64,000 nt of DNA from Diadema setosum (taxonomy: Eukaryota > Echinodermata > Echinoidea > Diadematoida > Diadematidae), in NCBI RefSeq assembly GCF_964275005.1, contig NC_092705.1, forward strand, positions 10,429,912 to 10,493,911, written 5' to 3'. Shown one piece after another: positions 1-17,072 of the stretch (position 1 is the first letter of the stretch; every line of letters starts with the position of its first letter). The notes beneath the pieces were generated by a model. It ran no database searches, was not told where the DNA came from, and saw only the letters and a list, made by a program, of their open reading frames with translations. Made by a program: the position numbers and the translations under genes.

Positions 1-2039
1 CCCAAAATTTACGGCAATGCTCTGATACTGCATTACATTGTACGTTATCTCTCAAACCGACTACTTATTCACCAAAGATGTTTTTAATTTGATTTCCATA
101 ATGGTTCCTTCTAAAAAAAAAAAAAAAAAATGAGAAACAAAATGAGAGATTTTAAGGAATAATCAATTCTTGTCATTCATAAAGAACTGTATGCTTACAT
201 GAATAGCAAATACACATAAGACCCGTTGAGAACACAGCAAGAAAATGTCAGTTATCAACACGAACGTTTCTCTTTGGACAGACACACATGCTGTTGTGAC
301 GAGATCCGTCAGCAATATTCATGGTGAGTTAATGTATCTCTGCATTTTTTATACACATCTCATCGTCGCAACTTCTCCAATTTACTGCAGGCCTCATGCG
401 AGTGTACATTTCTGCCTCTTGCTAGAAAAAATTCAAATCGCGCACGCTGCACGCTGAGGTCCCACACACACAAACGTACACTGATATAAAATACAACTTG
501 ATTTTTTTTTTCCTCATCTGCTTCGGGGATATATTTCCCTTAGTATGAAACGGTTTTGTTATTCACGCATGTAAACGCACACGCACATTTCCGCGCCATC
601 TGTGATTCTCCAACTCGTCATCAGACGTCAGTAACGTAAGATCTCTAGACGCGTGTATTGCATAAAATGATACCAGACGAGACGAAAATTGGCACTAACA
701 GGTGTTTGAAAGTGCATGAACTAATAGATCATGCCATTAGATGTACAGAGAAAGGAGTATGAAAAAGGAATGGGAGAAGAGAGAGAGAGAAAGATAAAGA
801 AAAGCAAGAGAAAGAAAGATGGGCAGCTAATTTGCTGCCAAACATCACAGAATCTCATACGACACAGATTTCATGTCCACAAGTGTAGGAAAAAAGTAAG
901 CACAATTAATTGATTAAGGTGTGCCCTGCTTTGTTCGGTTTCCTCAAGCACATTACATATGCAAGGAATACTTTGCAAGTGTACAAAAAAACACATGCAC
1001 AACCACGTGCACGCACCGCACATGCATTCACAAACACAAACATGCATGCATACACACACACACTGGCACATACCCCATATAAATACACACACACTCACAC
1101 ACACACACACACACACAAGCTGTGAATGTAAGACTGGGCATTTCAAATTAATACTGTTTCACACTTCAACAATGACAACATCTGATCAACGGATACAGAT
1201 ACCCAAGTTTTGGTATTGGCAGTAAGGTCCCTCTTGCGTGAAAGACTTACTGCAACCCACTACTAATACACTTGCTGCTGACCTTCTGCAATTGGCAAAC
1301 AAAAATCATTGTAAAATGTGGCGCTTGAGCAGTGGCCTTGGCAATTGATGGAAACAATCAGGTTAATTACTAGCTTTCATGCCACAGGGCCTATACAACT
1401 AACAGCCAACTGCATGCTTTGTTTAATTAGTGAATCTTGATCACGTACAAGAAACCCTTCTTTACCAACTGTCAATATCCTGTAAAACCCTTTTAAATAT
1501 TATCTGCAGGACATGTAGACAAAATTCAAATCTATGCCAGCAACCGGGAATGAACGACTAACAATTTTATACTTCACTCGCCACTCCAGGACGAAAATGA
1601 GGAGTTCATTTCATTAATTGCTTGTGTTCTTTCAAAAACACATGGTATATGCTATCACATTAACATAAGGTGGCCATGTAGATGGATAGCAGCTAAATTG
1701 CCTCTTAAGATCAATCTATTCTTACACAGTAACACATAAATGCATTTTCCCCCACACATATAAATTTGGCAAATGAAAACAGCTTCATAACATATCAAAG
1801 ACTCTATACTATAAAGGAAGCTCGCACTCCCAGCTGCAAAACCTGTAGAATTGTAAGTTTAAAACTTTTCCAATCTAATAACAAAGATAGGCAACACTTC
1901 TTACTGTAATTTTCATATCATACACTGCATCATACTGCAAAATTAATATGCTTTACATTTTAGGGAATAAGAAAACATTACCTACAATAGGAATCCACAA
2001 AACAATAGCTTCCATACTCTCTTATTAAAATGCATGCAC

Positions 2040-2150
2040 GCACACACACACATTATGTTCAAACAGAGCACACATAACACACACACGCACACATACAGAC
2101 ACACAAACACACACACACACACACACACATGCACACACACACACACAAGC
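2040..2150. repeat. CA-rich microsatellite
   Basis: Imperfect CA dinucleotide array with interruptions; a second one lies at about 1060-1117. Confidence 0.9.
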
Positions 2151-4864
2151 ATGTACAGTAGACATTTTACACACTTGCTGTTTGTATGAAGAGGAGAGAC
2201 CCCTCTGATTAATCTAGTGTTATGCATTCAGTACAATAAAGGAGTTGTAACTGCTACAGGCACACCCCCAATTGAACTGGGGAAGTAGCACAGACAAATC
2301 CCTTATTCATCCATTTATCAAAAGTGTATCCCCATATTGTTAGCACAGCAACTCTAAACAAATTACAACATTGCAAACATATTGATTGATCACTTTCACT
2401 ATGAATTCAAAGTTTGTTAATCCTTTGCAAACTGCATTTAGTGAAACTGAAGTGACTTCTCTGTCAAGATGGATGATTTTCTTCCCCCACATAATTATTG
2501 ACGAAGGTATCTCTTTCTTTCAGATAAGAGAAAGAGTAACTTTCATTTTTCAGGTCACAAGAAATAAAATAAGGCCTATTAAGAATTTTTGTGATAATGC
2601 AAACTAAAAAGGACTCCCTTCAGATGAAATACACTTACAAATATGGATAACTTTGTGTACAATCATGTTTATGACTTACATGAGATGAGCAACAGCCACT
2701 ATAATTTATGTACAGAGTAAGCATTTTCCCAGATCAGTTATCACAACATTGCACTTTTAGAAGTCTAAAAAGCATTTTGATATTTCCATTTGCGACCCTG
2801 CCCAAGTAAACAAGCTTGTAAACCCTCCCCTCCCAACCCTATTTTGAGTATCCATCTTGGTTGCCTTATTAAGGTGCACATAAGTACTCATACCCTTTAC
2901 TTTCCATTAAAATCACTTTACAGTTTGTGCGTTTGGTACCTTTTGTCTATCCCGTATACTTCAATTGTCTGACTGCTCCATAAAGAGACTCAAAATCACT
3001 GCGATGACGCCAAAACTCAACACAATGAATACTAAACTGCTAACTGGTGTTAAATTTTCAATATGAACAGCTGCTTCATGATGAAGGGTCAAGCGATTCA
3101 ATCTAAAGTTATCTGAAAATGAAGCACACTAAATGTAGGTACTCTTCCGACACTTTGTGCCAAAACGGGACTCAAGTGTTTACTATTCCCCATGACCCAC
3201 GAAAACTTCAAAATGCTACATCATGACCTCACAAAATATTTACCTCACTTTTGGGTGGCATTGTCACCCTAATTGCCCATTAGATATCATGTAGCACCTC
3301 GGACTGATCCTAAGCGTTAAAGTGCTGGTTACAGCAGCATCGCCAAACGTGGTATAACTAATCTTGTTTTGACAGCAACAAGGGGGAAAAACTCCATGGA
3401 GTGACCACTGGTAGGACAGATGACCGCAAGAAAAGGACCCATCTGCAAAGTTTTGAGCCGTTTTCTGCATATATGGAGAAATACCAGTGGCCACTACGAG
3501 CAGGCGAGAAATAGGACGAGCTACACCGTGGAATTCAATGTCACAGATCCACTCGTAACATCGATGGCCAGCCATAATGGCTCCCACCTGCACATAGAAA
3601 ATGTGCCAAAGCACCTCCCCTTTATAAACTGCACTTTGCAAAGACAAGCAAGATATTCTGGAGGCACACGATGGAAAGGAATTAGTTACTGCAAATTTCT
3701 GGCAATCCACAATTAAAAGACTGCCAGGCTTTCCATATGAAATGTTACAAGCATTGCAGGGATCCCTGTACAGAACACAACTTACACACAAGACATTGAT
3801 TTTCTGTGGAACACATGCACACACAACTGTAACAAACATATGCACATGTTTTCTCTAGTACTTGGGACTCCTTTTCATTATCCTGAGATATTCATTTATT
3901 CAATATAAACAAGAGGACAGATTTAGCAAGGAAAAAAAAGAAAATATCTTCAAAAATTAATCTTTCCTTTTTACATATATTTTTTTTTCAGGCTTAGCTC
4001 CAAGATCTTTACATTATCTTGTAAAATTCTCATAATGCAATTTCCCTTGTTACTACTTTTAAAAGACACCTCATAACAAACTAAAGTAGAATACTGTTTC
4101 ATTTCCAATCCAGTTAAGAAAAATCTCTGCAGATTGGCAAACAACAGATAAATATACAATAGTCAAATTGGCAATGGGGTATAGCATGTTATGGTGCAGT
4201 AAACAAGGGCTAGTTTCACACCTCATACCTGTGCAATATATTCCCACCACACAGCAAAGCACAGACATTTTATTCTCAATGATGGCATTTTAGCAAAGTA
4301 TTGCTGATATGGAGGATTTAAGAAAATAAAAACAAAAAGATCTATCTTTAATGATTGTTATATGCAATGTGCACAAAGGAAAGAAAGAAAACCAAGTGTT
4401 CTGCCATGTTTTCATGCATTCATGAAAAATACTCAGAAGTCCTCATTAAATTCCTCTGAGTTTCAAGGGAGACAAAGCATGCCAGTTCTTTGAAATTTTG
4501 CCATGAAATGCATCATAAGCAAAGCTTGCAGAATGGGCAGATTACAGTAAATCTTCAGTTTCAGAAGAGTCTGCTGAAAACCTGCAAGTGTTCACAGAGT
4601 CGGCACCTTTCTGATTTGCAACTGACGTCATTATTGCAGGTTTACGACTCCTATAAAGAATGAAGCGATAAAAGGCTTAAAAAAAGAGTAAAAAAAAAAG
4701 TATGCATGAATTGTTTCAATGTCAGCTGCTTTACACAGTGTACATATACAAGGATGCTGCTTCCGTCTGTATGGCTATTTGGGCTTGTAAAAGCATAAAG
4801 GACGCATGTCACACTGGGTTGCAAACTAATATCAGTCACTATCATAAAGCACCCTAAAGTTTAC

Positions 4865-4888
4865 CCAGGGAGGTTTCCACCTCCCTGG
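4865..4888. repeat. Short GC-rich hairpin
   Basis: Perfect 10-bp inverted repeat CCAGGGAGGT / ACCTCCCTGG with the 4-base loop TTCC, in otherwise AT-rich DNA. Function unknown. Confidence 0.6.
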
Positions 4889-7800
4889 TTCATCGCTGCT
4901 CCAGCCGTAGTATAGTACACATGGAATAGCAGCACAATAGGCATTTCGCAGTGATCATATCAGTGAGCGTGTGGGGACGCCAGCGCACCGTCGGAAGAAA
5001 ATGCTTTGATGATGTAGTGCACCAAATTCGCTAATGAGAACTGAAGCTGTGGACGCTGCTAGAATGGAACATCTGGACTATATATATAATCCAGACGATA
5101 GAAACATGCAATTTTTTATTTCATTCATAAAAAAGAAAAAAAAAACTAATAAATTAAAACAATGAATCCAAAAATAGATCACGCAAAAATTTTCTTGGAA
5201 GAATAGGAGACATTCCTTCACTGCTGTTAACCAGATTTAAAATGCACAGAGCTTTGGTGCACTGTTTCTTTGGCATAAAACCACAATTTTATTCCTATGA
5301 GATACAACTGAATGAAGAAAAACAAAATCAAAAATATATGACTCATTCTAAAAACCTTTTTTTTTGTACTACAAATCATGTAAGGTGGCCATATGAGACA
5401 ACAGCTGACATAAATATCCATTACACAGCCCTGATAAATATGTAACAAAAGGAAAGTCAGTCTTCATATATAAAAATACAAAAAAAGGCAGTTAGTATCC
5501 ACGTAACTCTTGACCCGTGCTCATCCAACACGAGCAGCAATGGATTACATTTTGTGTGCACAATACTGTCCTACTCAAGTTTCACTTTCTTTTCATGTGG
5601 AATGTCTCCTTGTCAATAGCAAGAAACACTGATCTTTACACAAAAAAAGGCACTAGTCACATTATTATTTTACTTTGCAAAAATATATATATTTTTGTGG
5701 CCAATAAGAAAAAAAAAAGAAAAAGAAAAGTGATCATCTGACAGCTCTTATTAAGTTTACTGAAGCAAGAAATTGGTTTCATCAAACAGATATGTTCTTT
5801 TTCCTCAAAAAATTCAAGATGTTGCACATTGTTGTGCAGTAAATTCTTAAATAGGTTAAGACAATTTAAGCAAAATTTTCAACAGTTCTTTCTCTTGTTT
5901 TGCTCATTTTTGCTCAAAGTGAATTTCTGAAAAGGATGCAAATGAGTTAATTTGTTCTAAACTGCCTAATACTTACATCAAAGCAAATGAATAAATCTGC
6001 GTATACAAAGTTGGTGATGTCCGTGTTTCCCGGTCTACGAGATTGTCATTCTTTTTCGCGTGCAGCGTTTTTGGGAAGGGAGGAAACGAACCAAAAAGAA
6101 AATAAAGAGCTGGGGGAAGGGATTATCTCAAGACATGTAAGAAGTTTCAACGGACGTGGCATGAGGCCTGCTCGAAAAGGAGAAATTTCACTCTTCTGCC
6201 ACGGTTGATCTTGAATGGAAATTCTGTTACATTCAAGAACAACCCTGCATGTACTCTGTCGATAAAAAAAAAAAAAAAGCAAGGCTGCAACGTTTAAAGC
6301 ATTGCTTGCTTTTAAAGTTTACTTGGCATTTGATATAAAATTCTCAACAGAATGAGAAACGAGAAAATGCTTCCCGCACAACTGAGTGCAAAGACATGGG
6401 GGTATCGTGGAGAACAAATAACACAATAGCGTCATATTTGTACGTTAGACAAAAGTCAGAGGGGGTCGCAATGGGAATCGGGGAAAATCATGCACGAACA
6501 AACTTGTGTAACAAGATATCAACGTACCCACGGTATACAATCAGAGCGTTTCTTACTACTGTGGGTACCATTATTGAATTTCGTGACACAAACATAGAAT
6601 TTATCAGCAATATTTCAAAGTCTTCAGTAGGCGAAGTATTCTGATTTTCGACTCGTTGCCAACACGATGCAATCACATATTTTTACATCACAAAAAATGG
6701 ATTTGTAGTTGGGCAGGAAACTGTACACAGTACTTGAAATGCATTGTAACAATGTGAAACCTTGCTCTACGAGTTTTGAATCCTTCAGAGCCAGACACAT
6801 AATGCTGAGAGAAATTGACATTTGAACAAGATTTGCGACCTCCTTATGCGGTACACAAACAAGTCTCTACAAAACAATGGAGGAAGGACGTCGGACGTGA
6901 CATCTCACAATGTTTACTCTGCCCTGCAGAAAGTCAATTTGATTCAATGCCTTGCTTCTTCTCAACATCAGTTTCAAATCTCAGACTGAATACAGGATTA
7001 GGATAACTTACCAGTAAAATAAGCGGTAACGAAATACAGGTCGAGAGTAATTGATCTGTTTCTTCTCAATAAATTCTCTTACTAAACTCCTGAATTGTCA
7101 TTTATTGCTGCGCTCCAAGAAGTGAACACAGCCCTCTTTGGTTTATGTATAGGTGCTCTTCTGAGGTATTCCTCTTCCGTGGGACAGAAAAGAAAAATAA
7201 AAATTTCTCAGAACGGACACAGGCATGCTAGATACGTTCTTCTGATGACAATTTGCAGGTTGGTTCCACAAGACAGATCTTATTTTTTTTTTTTTTTACT
7301 TCTTAATTTTGTTTCTCACGAACCTGCTCTTTTCATAAAAACTATACTGACTTTTGAACACCTCTCATAAAGTATGGAACAACAGAGTTCATTCTAAGCT
7401 CATACATATGCATGAAAAGTCTGCATTTGTTGTTTTCTCTTTGTCTTTTCAAGCAGTCAAACATTTTTGAACAAGCTAAATCTACAACACACACATCCAA
7501 ATATCAATAAGACACAAAACTTATTCAAAGTCTTTACGGATGTGGAAACTCCAAAACTCGCTTTTTGATGGAGCACCTACACAAACAAACTTAAGAAGTC
7601 TAGCAACATCAACAACAAAAAAAATATCAAAATGATGTGACTTCTTTAAAAAAAAAAAAAAAAGAAGAAAAAAAACAACACATCTGAACAAACAATGCAT
7701 GCAACACAATACGCTTCATAAGCTTTCTCTGCTCTGGTTACAATCTTGCCGCAAGCTGTACATGCATTCCCACCATTTTGCTACCAGCTATAATGTTATA

Positions 7801-8643
7801 TGAGACATCAACAAATCACTCGGCTCATGGAGCTCATGTGTCAGTGGAACAGATGGCTTGTAGACACATTTTGGGGCCCCTGTGTGGTTTTCGACAAAAC
7901 TTGGGTTGAGTACTTGCACAGTCAAGCCTCATCATGACTGTTACTATTATCGTCTAATTGAACATCCTGAATTCACAGAAAATACATAATTACCATAGAT
8001 TCTTTCTAAATTCCTGCTTGTTATGCTCACGAAGTGTCCTTCATTCATTTTCAACTTTTCAGAAAAGTACCTCAAGATTACCTTTAGTTTGCATGTAAAA
8101 ACCTCAATCCTAGAGAACAAAAGACAGAGAGAAAAACAACTATTCAAGAGCGAAGGTAAACTGGTGCATGTATCAAAAAGCATCCACGCTACTGCAACTG
8201 AAACATGCCAGTTGGCATGTCTCCTCACGTAAATCAAAAATTTTGGAAACATGTGTGTACAAGAACATCCCTCCCCTTCTGTTTTGTCAACCCACCCACA
8301 ACCCAGCTTCTATTTGTTGAAAACCACACGGGCATGGAGTCCCTGTAGCTTGCAATAGGCTAACCGAGTTTACATCCAGATGTATGCTACTCTTTGTGCA
8401 GTGACACAAAACACCATATCATCGCATGTTACTTGATTTTTTTTTAAAATCCCTCTTCTTGCAAATGTTTGCACATTCTCTGCTAACCGAGTAAGCGTGG
8501 ACACCATGTTGAGGCTTCCGTCTTCCATTATTGCCACCTGTAGCAGAAGATAGGGGGTGCTCTTGCTGTCCGCACTGTTCTCTTCAGGTGGAGAAGCGGT
8601 GCTGTTGAGCTACGAGCTCCATCTTGAATAAATCTTCACTTTT

Positions 8644-8649
8644 TTTATT
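8644..8649 (-). terminator. Candidate DDX3 polyadenylation signal
   Basis: AATAAA on the minus strand about 1.2 kb past the DDX3 stop codon. Other minus-strand AATAAA hexamers lie further away (for example near 7099, 5110 and 3893), so a longer 3' untranslated region is possible. Confidence 0.3.
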
Positions 8650-9859
8650 TTAGTCCCATGCATGGAAAGCTTACACAAATCACAAGTACAAAGTTCTCTT
8701 TTACTCAAAATAAGATCACAAACTAACATGCTGCTTACGGTGAGTAAACACAAGCTAACGCTAAGGTGACAGCAGCGGCTACTGCTTCTTCTTCAATTAC
8801 ATGCTGTCTAGACTTCTTGTGCTCACAGTTTGACTCTAAAACTTACCTTTAAATTCACAAAGACTACACATAGTGGTACTGTTCTTATGAAACATGAGTA
8901 GCAGCACAGCCGTGCCGTCCATCAATAATATACAATGAGCATTTTTCCACTCAAAGGACAAGAATGCGCCAAGGCAGAATACTACGCAAAGACCACCTCG
9001 TGGTGAGCACGAGATCGACTTCTCACAGAAATCTCATCTGCGCATAGCCTCAGTTTGTGAGATGAGCTCCCCATCTCTCTGGTCCATAGTGCACTCAGCC
9101 GACAACCAGATGCTTCCCAGACCAGAGTGGAGTTCACACCACACTGTTCTCTCGCAGAGTGCAATATGAATCAGACTTCAAATTTAGTTTGCAGTTTCCA
9201 CATTTGTTTCTTTTCCCTTTTTTCTATTTTTTCTCTTTTTTTGCCAGCTTGGTTTTGTGCAGTTTCGTTCCACATCAACCAAACCTGCAAGGATTAGTTT
9301 TTTTATATATTTGTTGTTGTTTTTGTCTTTATGGACCTACTCTGAACCACCCTTGCAGAATGGTTAATCTAGCCATCGCATTATCTCAATACAATTGATT
9401 GATAATGAATGTGTCAAACCAACTATGTAAATCCACTGCTGAAATACATCACTGTACAGAATAAATACACAGTCTCGGTCTACCACTAAGATCTCACGTA
9501 TGCTGCTTTTACGACTCGACAGGATCACAATGTTTTCACTGCAATCCACACAGACTGAGAAATTACAATCTGCATGGAATGTCAAGCGATACGGCCTATA
9601 TATGCTTGATAATCTAATGAACTGATGAAGTAACTTTCCCTAATTAATAAACTACAAGATACACTTATACATTCAGAAAGAGAAAAAAAAGAGAGAATCA
9701 AGATTGCTGCATGCTTCAGGGCAGAGGCCAAAACTAAGAAAAAAAAAAAGAAGAAAACCCTAAAAACAACTCAAGGAGTCAAGTAGTCTTACTCCATGCC
9801 TACGAAATCTTACTGGTGTGCCCAAACCGAACATGCTTGCTCTTTTCTCGAGGGCAGGT

Positions 9860-10067
9860 CTAGTTACCCCACCAGTCCTGACCACTGCTGGACTGGCTGT
9901 AGCTGCCACCATAGCTGCCGCCATAGTGGGGCTGGTACATCTGGAAGCTGCCACCCCCGCCGCTGCCATGGCTGGACTGGTGGCCTCCAAACCCACCAGA
10001 CACGCCTCCACCACGCCCACGGTTGTTCACCTGGCGGTAGTCACGGGAGCCAAAGCCGCCGGGGTAT
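9860..10067 (-). CDS. DDX3X: DDX3 terminal coding exon, RG-rich tail
   Basis: 208 bp from acceptor CTCTCAG|ATACC to the TAG at 9862-9860. It encodes YPGGFGSRDYRQVNNRGRGG, a Gly/Ser/Tyr-rich stretch, and ends SSSGQDWWGN. The WWGN terminus is conserved in DDX3/Ded1 proteins and separates this gene from Vasa. Confidence 0.97.
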
Positions 10068-10952
10068 CTGAGAGTTAGGGAATGTAGAAGAGAACAGTTA
10101 TCACATACCAGACTGAAACTATGCTAGAAATGATATCTCTTAGAAGTATTAGGCACTTGGCTCTTCGGGGTGCTCTATGAACCGCAGTCATAATCTGCAA
10201 TAAGATTATCCGTGATTATTTAAAACCTTACTGCTGTTTGTTTGCCAAATGGCATGCTTGCTGGAGTGCATTCTTTGCTGAGTGGCACAGATGTCTCAAA
10301 ACTAATTGTGAATGAATGAAGATTTCCTAATCGCTTTTGTATTACCATTACAGATACAACAGACGACGCCTTAGCAGAGGCTCAGCAGGCTGGACTTGGC
10401 AGCCTGGACATGGCAGCCTGGACACTAACTGCGAGTATGTCACATAATAAGAAGACCATGGCCTTTTTTTGCTGGACTGAGGCACAAGGCTATATCAAGG
10501 GGGCTTTCTAATTGCACAATTATGTAAAGCTTGGAAGGATTACTGAATGCCTACGAAAGAGCCTGGCCAGTAAGGCTCGTGCTTGGGCACAGAAAAATTT
10601 ACTACAAAAAACATTATTTTTGCATACAGATATTTCTGTGAATGAGGTGGTCACAGACATTTTTTGCGATTTGACACTGAATGCACTCATGCCAGTTCAT
10701 TCATGGCGCAAATCTAACATGATCAAGATCAGGTGGAGATAATTTTGCATGTTGTTAAATTCATGCCACAACAGTGAATTGCAACATTTGCGAAAATTAA
10801 CCCTAGTGAAAATAACAATGTTTCACAGTATCATAAACTTACTGAGTTTTGAATAGACCTACCATGATTTGAAACGCACCAAACTGCAAAGCCCCTGTTT
10901 GAGTACTGGTGATATATGTACCATGTATGCAAAACCTCCAGTTTGAATCTCA

Positions 10953-11681
<729 letters not shown>

Positions 11682-12284
11682 TAAATGCATTGCTGGTATT
11701 AACTACTGAAACTTCTCTTGTTGCTGTGGCACATTCACTGTATACTCATAATCTGTTCCTTCTCTACAATGTGAAAACTGTTACCTCAAATTTCTACAAC
11801 AGCAAAATTTCTAGGATTTCCCTAAAATACCACTACATTTTGGGATTTGACCTACTGCTACTATCTGCAAAATTGACAACTGACAATTTCATTGTCTTCT
11901 TTTTTGTTTTCACTGAAAAACTATGCCTGACTGGTGAAAGGCAATATTGACTACTAGGATTAATCTCTAAATTGGTGCGATGACACTGCTCGATACCACA
12001 TGCTCACTCAAGAATCCACATGCCATTACAAAGTCACTGACACTTTGCCAAGATATTGCTGAGAGAAGTCTTTTATGCCTTGTTGATAAAAAAAAAAAAT
12101 CTTTTGACCGGGTGGCTGAAGATATACATCATGTGTACCTGTAGTGAAAAAAATGCCTTATCTTATGTTTCTTCCTTAATGACCTCTTTCCCCTAAATGT
12201 TAGTGCTCTCTTACTTGGGGTGAAAATGAATCAACTAAAAACAGCCTTAGCAGGTTTGAATTACTGCCGTAATACTCTGCATCA

Positions 12285-12431
<147 letters not shown>

Positions 12432-13036
12432 CTAAGACACGTAAGACAGATCACGGACATGATACCACAACTCAAAATTCCCATTTAACATGACACACAT
12501 CTCAGTCATTTCTTATCAAATGCCTACAGTCAACCCTGACTAGAAAGCAGTTTTAGGTACAGGGAAAGGAGCACAGAGCTTAAGTTAGAGGTTGAAGACC
12601 TTGATGAGAATTGGGTATAGAAAAATGCTTCAGGAATTAACAGATTTCTGGCATAAAAGACTTAATGACAAAAGACTAAATGGAACTGATCAAACTTGCT
12701 AGAAATCAATGTACTTCTGAGAGATCTACGATTTACTCATAATTTCTTATTCTGCAATCATCCAAATAAATAATAAGGCTAACGGGAGAAATCATACTGA
12801 AGTTGGGTTTGGTGTAGTAGAAAGCAGGTGTCTGGAAGTCTTCAATTCTTTTTTCTTCAATAATTTTTATATCAGTATGTAAAAAGCCACCAAAAGCAGA
12901 GTAGTGTCCATATGAAACGCAGATAATAATGACAAACAAGAAGATATGATTGCAGGAAGTACTGTTTCAAGAAATCTTTGGGAAATATCAAAAACAAATC
13001 AAGAACAAACTCTGCATACATGCAGAACATCCTTAG

Positions 13037-13777
<741 letters not shown>

Positions 13778-13790
13778 TCAAAACAAATCA

Positions 13791-15096
13791 AACTAGAAAT
13801 GTCGCTTTGGCGACTGGTATGCCTCCGCCATAATGCATGATTTTCCCAATAGGTCTAGATAGTACATGTGGACAATGTGTGATTACATTTTCACAAAATT
13901 GGCAAAATATTGAAATGACAAGTTTGTCACAAATGTGTTGAATGTTCACCTTCCTTGACCTAGGTTTAATTGGATGAATAGGAGAGCATGTATCTAGGGA
14001 TTTAAGGACTTTAACTTGACTTTGACCCATTCATACATTTAGGCATTGAGTAATTTTCAAGGTACAGGTGTGGAGAAAAAGTGCAATTTCTGAATTGAAT
14101 AGTAAATTGTTACCATTTTCATCTGGCCCTTGACCCTAAAATTCATAAGATAATCACTTTCAGGTAGAACATGCATAATATGTACTAAGTTTCAAGATAA
14201 CTTGAGCCACTTCGAGATATGGAGGAAAAAGTTAGTTCAGCACTTTCACTTGATCTTTGACCTTTTGACCTTTGAGGCAAAAAAAGAAGGAAAAAAAAAC
14301 TTTCCAGAGAATTTCTATTAGGTTACACATGCATACACCAAGTGTAAAAAGATAATAACCCTGCTGGCATTGCATAAATATGAGGGAAATAGTAAAATTT
14401 TGAAGTGTTGCGCTTGACCTTTGACCCCTGACCTTTGACCCCATGAACCCTACATTCTCTAGATAATCACTTCCAGTCAGTACATGTATATACTATGTTC
14501 CATGAAGATACCTTCAACAATTTTCCAAGGCACGGAGAAAAAAAAGAAGTTTTGATATTTTTACTTGACCTTTTGACCTTTGACCTCATGACCCAAACTT
14601 TCACCAGAGAATCTTAATTGGGTAATACATGTATACACTAAGTTTCAAGAAAATATCTTCAGGCATTCAATAGATATGACAAAAATAGTGAAATTTCATG
14701 TATTTGACCCTGACCTTTTGACCTTTGACCTTTGACCTCATGACGCAAACTTTCACAAGAGAATCTTAATTGGGTAATATATGTATACACTAAGTTTCAA
14801 GAAAATATCTTCAGGCATTCAATAGATATGGTGGAAAAAGTGAAATTTTATGTATTTGACCTTGACCTTTTGACCTTTGACCTTGAGCATGTGCACCCAA
14901 AAGTTGATAGGCACAACTTCACAGCCTAATACACATACATGCCAAGTTTCATTAGGATACCTCAACAGGTTTTGATAGTTACCTTGTCCACAAAATTCAT
15001 TACGGACGGACGGAAGGACGGACGGACGGACGGACGGACGGACAACCCGAAAACATAATGCCTCCGGCACCACTTCTTGGCGGAGGCATAAAAATT
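13791..15096. mobile_element. 1.3-kb repeat with TGACCT arrays, copy 1 (DDX3 intron)
   Basis: The outer ends carry GGTATGCCTCCGCCA and, inverted, TATGCCTCCGCCAAGAAG. The interior consists of related ~120-150 bp blocks, each with TGACCTTTTGACCTTTGACC runs, and a short (GACG)n array near one end (15001-15040). The same element lies in inverted orientation at 47820-49248. No coding capacity is apparent, so it looks non-autonomous; its family is unknown to me. Confidence 0.85.
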
Positions 15097-15607
15097 AGAG
15101 TATTGTAACTCTGAATCAAAACTCTGCTAAGTTGAGTGTACATGTGATGCTAAAAGTAAAAGGTTGTGTTATTACAGGACATTGTGCAGTCCTGGCTCTT
15201 TAATAAATGCACAGATGTCTTTTGGTTTGCAAGAATTCACCTTTGGCAATGTCACAACCTACTAGGCTCATCAATCAGATCTTATCAAATTAGGATGTAT
15301 ACAGTTCTACACATCATGTCTGGTCTGAGTTGACTGTATGTAGAAGCAGAAGCAGCCAGCCATGACTTTTCACTTCATCCAAATAACATCACACACTCAT
15401 CAAAACATTTGCCGGCTATGGGTAGACATTGCGTCACTAAGACAGGGACATTTTGTTGAAGGGACTTCTTCTCTCAAAAGGGTACTCTTAGGGGAAAACA
15501 TAGAATAGAGAGGGGCACCTCATAGAAGCGATGATGAGGGCTATATACATGTTGATAGTACAATACTGGAAAGTACACTGGGCAAGAATAAGAATAGTAT
15601 TCTGCAT

Positions 15608-15849
15608 TACGGGCTCGACATTAATTCTTTGTCTGGTGGCCTGTTTGCACCACTAAAATCTTTGAATTTGAAATTTTGGTGGCCCGAAAAAAAAAAATAA
15701 AATAAAGTGGTCTGAAATAAAAGAAAATGAAAAATTCATTTTGAATTTTACCTGCCCAATCAGGCCACCAACAGATAACCTTATAGGAAATGAGGTGGCC
15801 CGACATAAATCTTTAGCGGCACGGGGCCACCACTAATGTCAAGCTCTGC
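15608..15849. mobile_element. MITE with GGGCTCGACATTA ends
   Basis: Ends GGGCTCGACATTAAT and, inverted, AGAGCTTGACATTAGTGG; the interior repeats GGTGGCCCGA-type motifs. It is related to the shorter copy at 18495-18653. Confidence 0.7.
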
Positions 15850-16218
15850 TTTATATGTTTGGGAGATGTATTTCATGGATAGGCATTTTCGTAGACTGGA
15901 TATCAAATGCAGATGGCATGGCGATGGCGACTGTGGGCGGTGCATAGGAATGGCATGTGCGGAGGGTCCCTTCAGGGCCTTGTTTTACTAACATGGGATC
16001 AATATTGAGCCCGACAATGAACCAACAGTTGGGACAGATTCAGATCAGATCTACTTGAGAAGGATACAAAGACAAACAAGATGTATTCTGGAACGTGACA
16101 AAGTGGGCACAAGATATGGTTCCCTGATGGCTCAGTGAAAAAGTTCCTAACGTCTGAGAACTGACTGATTCCAAAATTGCGCCCAAGATCAGTTGAATCG
16201 ATCTCAGGATTGATTTTA

Positions 16219-16395
<177 letters not shown>

Positions 16396-16524
16396 CTAGA
16401 TTGGACGTTGGCAGAGACGTGACGAGAACAGAGAGAGAGAGAAACATTGGTGAATCAGGATTTCGAAACAACACAGGAAAAGTTTCTTACATTATTTAAC
16501 ACTACAAAGCAAGAAATGTTTGCA

Positions 16525-17072
<548 letters not shown>

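Larger units (their letters stand above)
1..9759. other. No recognisable gene; AT-rich non-coding DNA
   Basis: No reading frame here resembles a known protein and none has convincing exon boundaries. The stretch holds CA-rich microsatellites (about 1000-1117 and 2040-2150), A/T runs and one short GC-rich hairpin near 4865. It has far fewer inverted-repeat transposons than the rest of the window. Part may be DDX3 3' untranslated or downstream sequence. Confidence 0.6.

Noticed and set aside
3264-3845. 193-codon open frame on the minus strand
   Set aside because: No recognisable domain, odd composition, no splice or promoter context; most likely chance.
9796-10078. Open frames on both strands rich in Ala, Pro, His over the DDX3 last exon
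   Set aside because: They are shadows of the GC-rich RG tail of DDX3.
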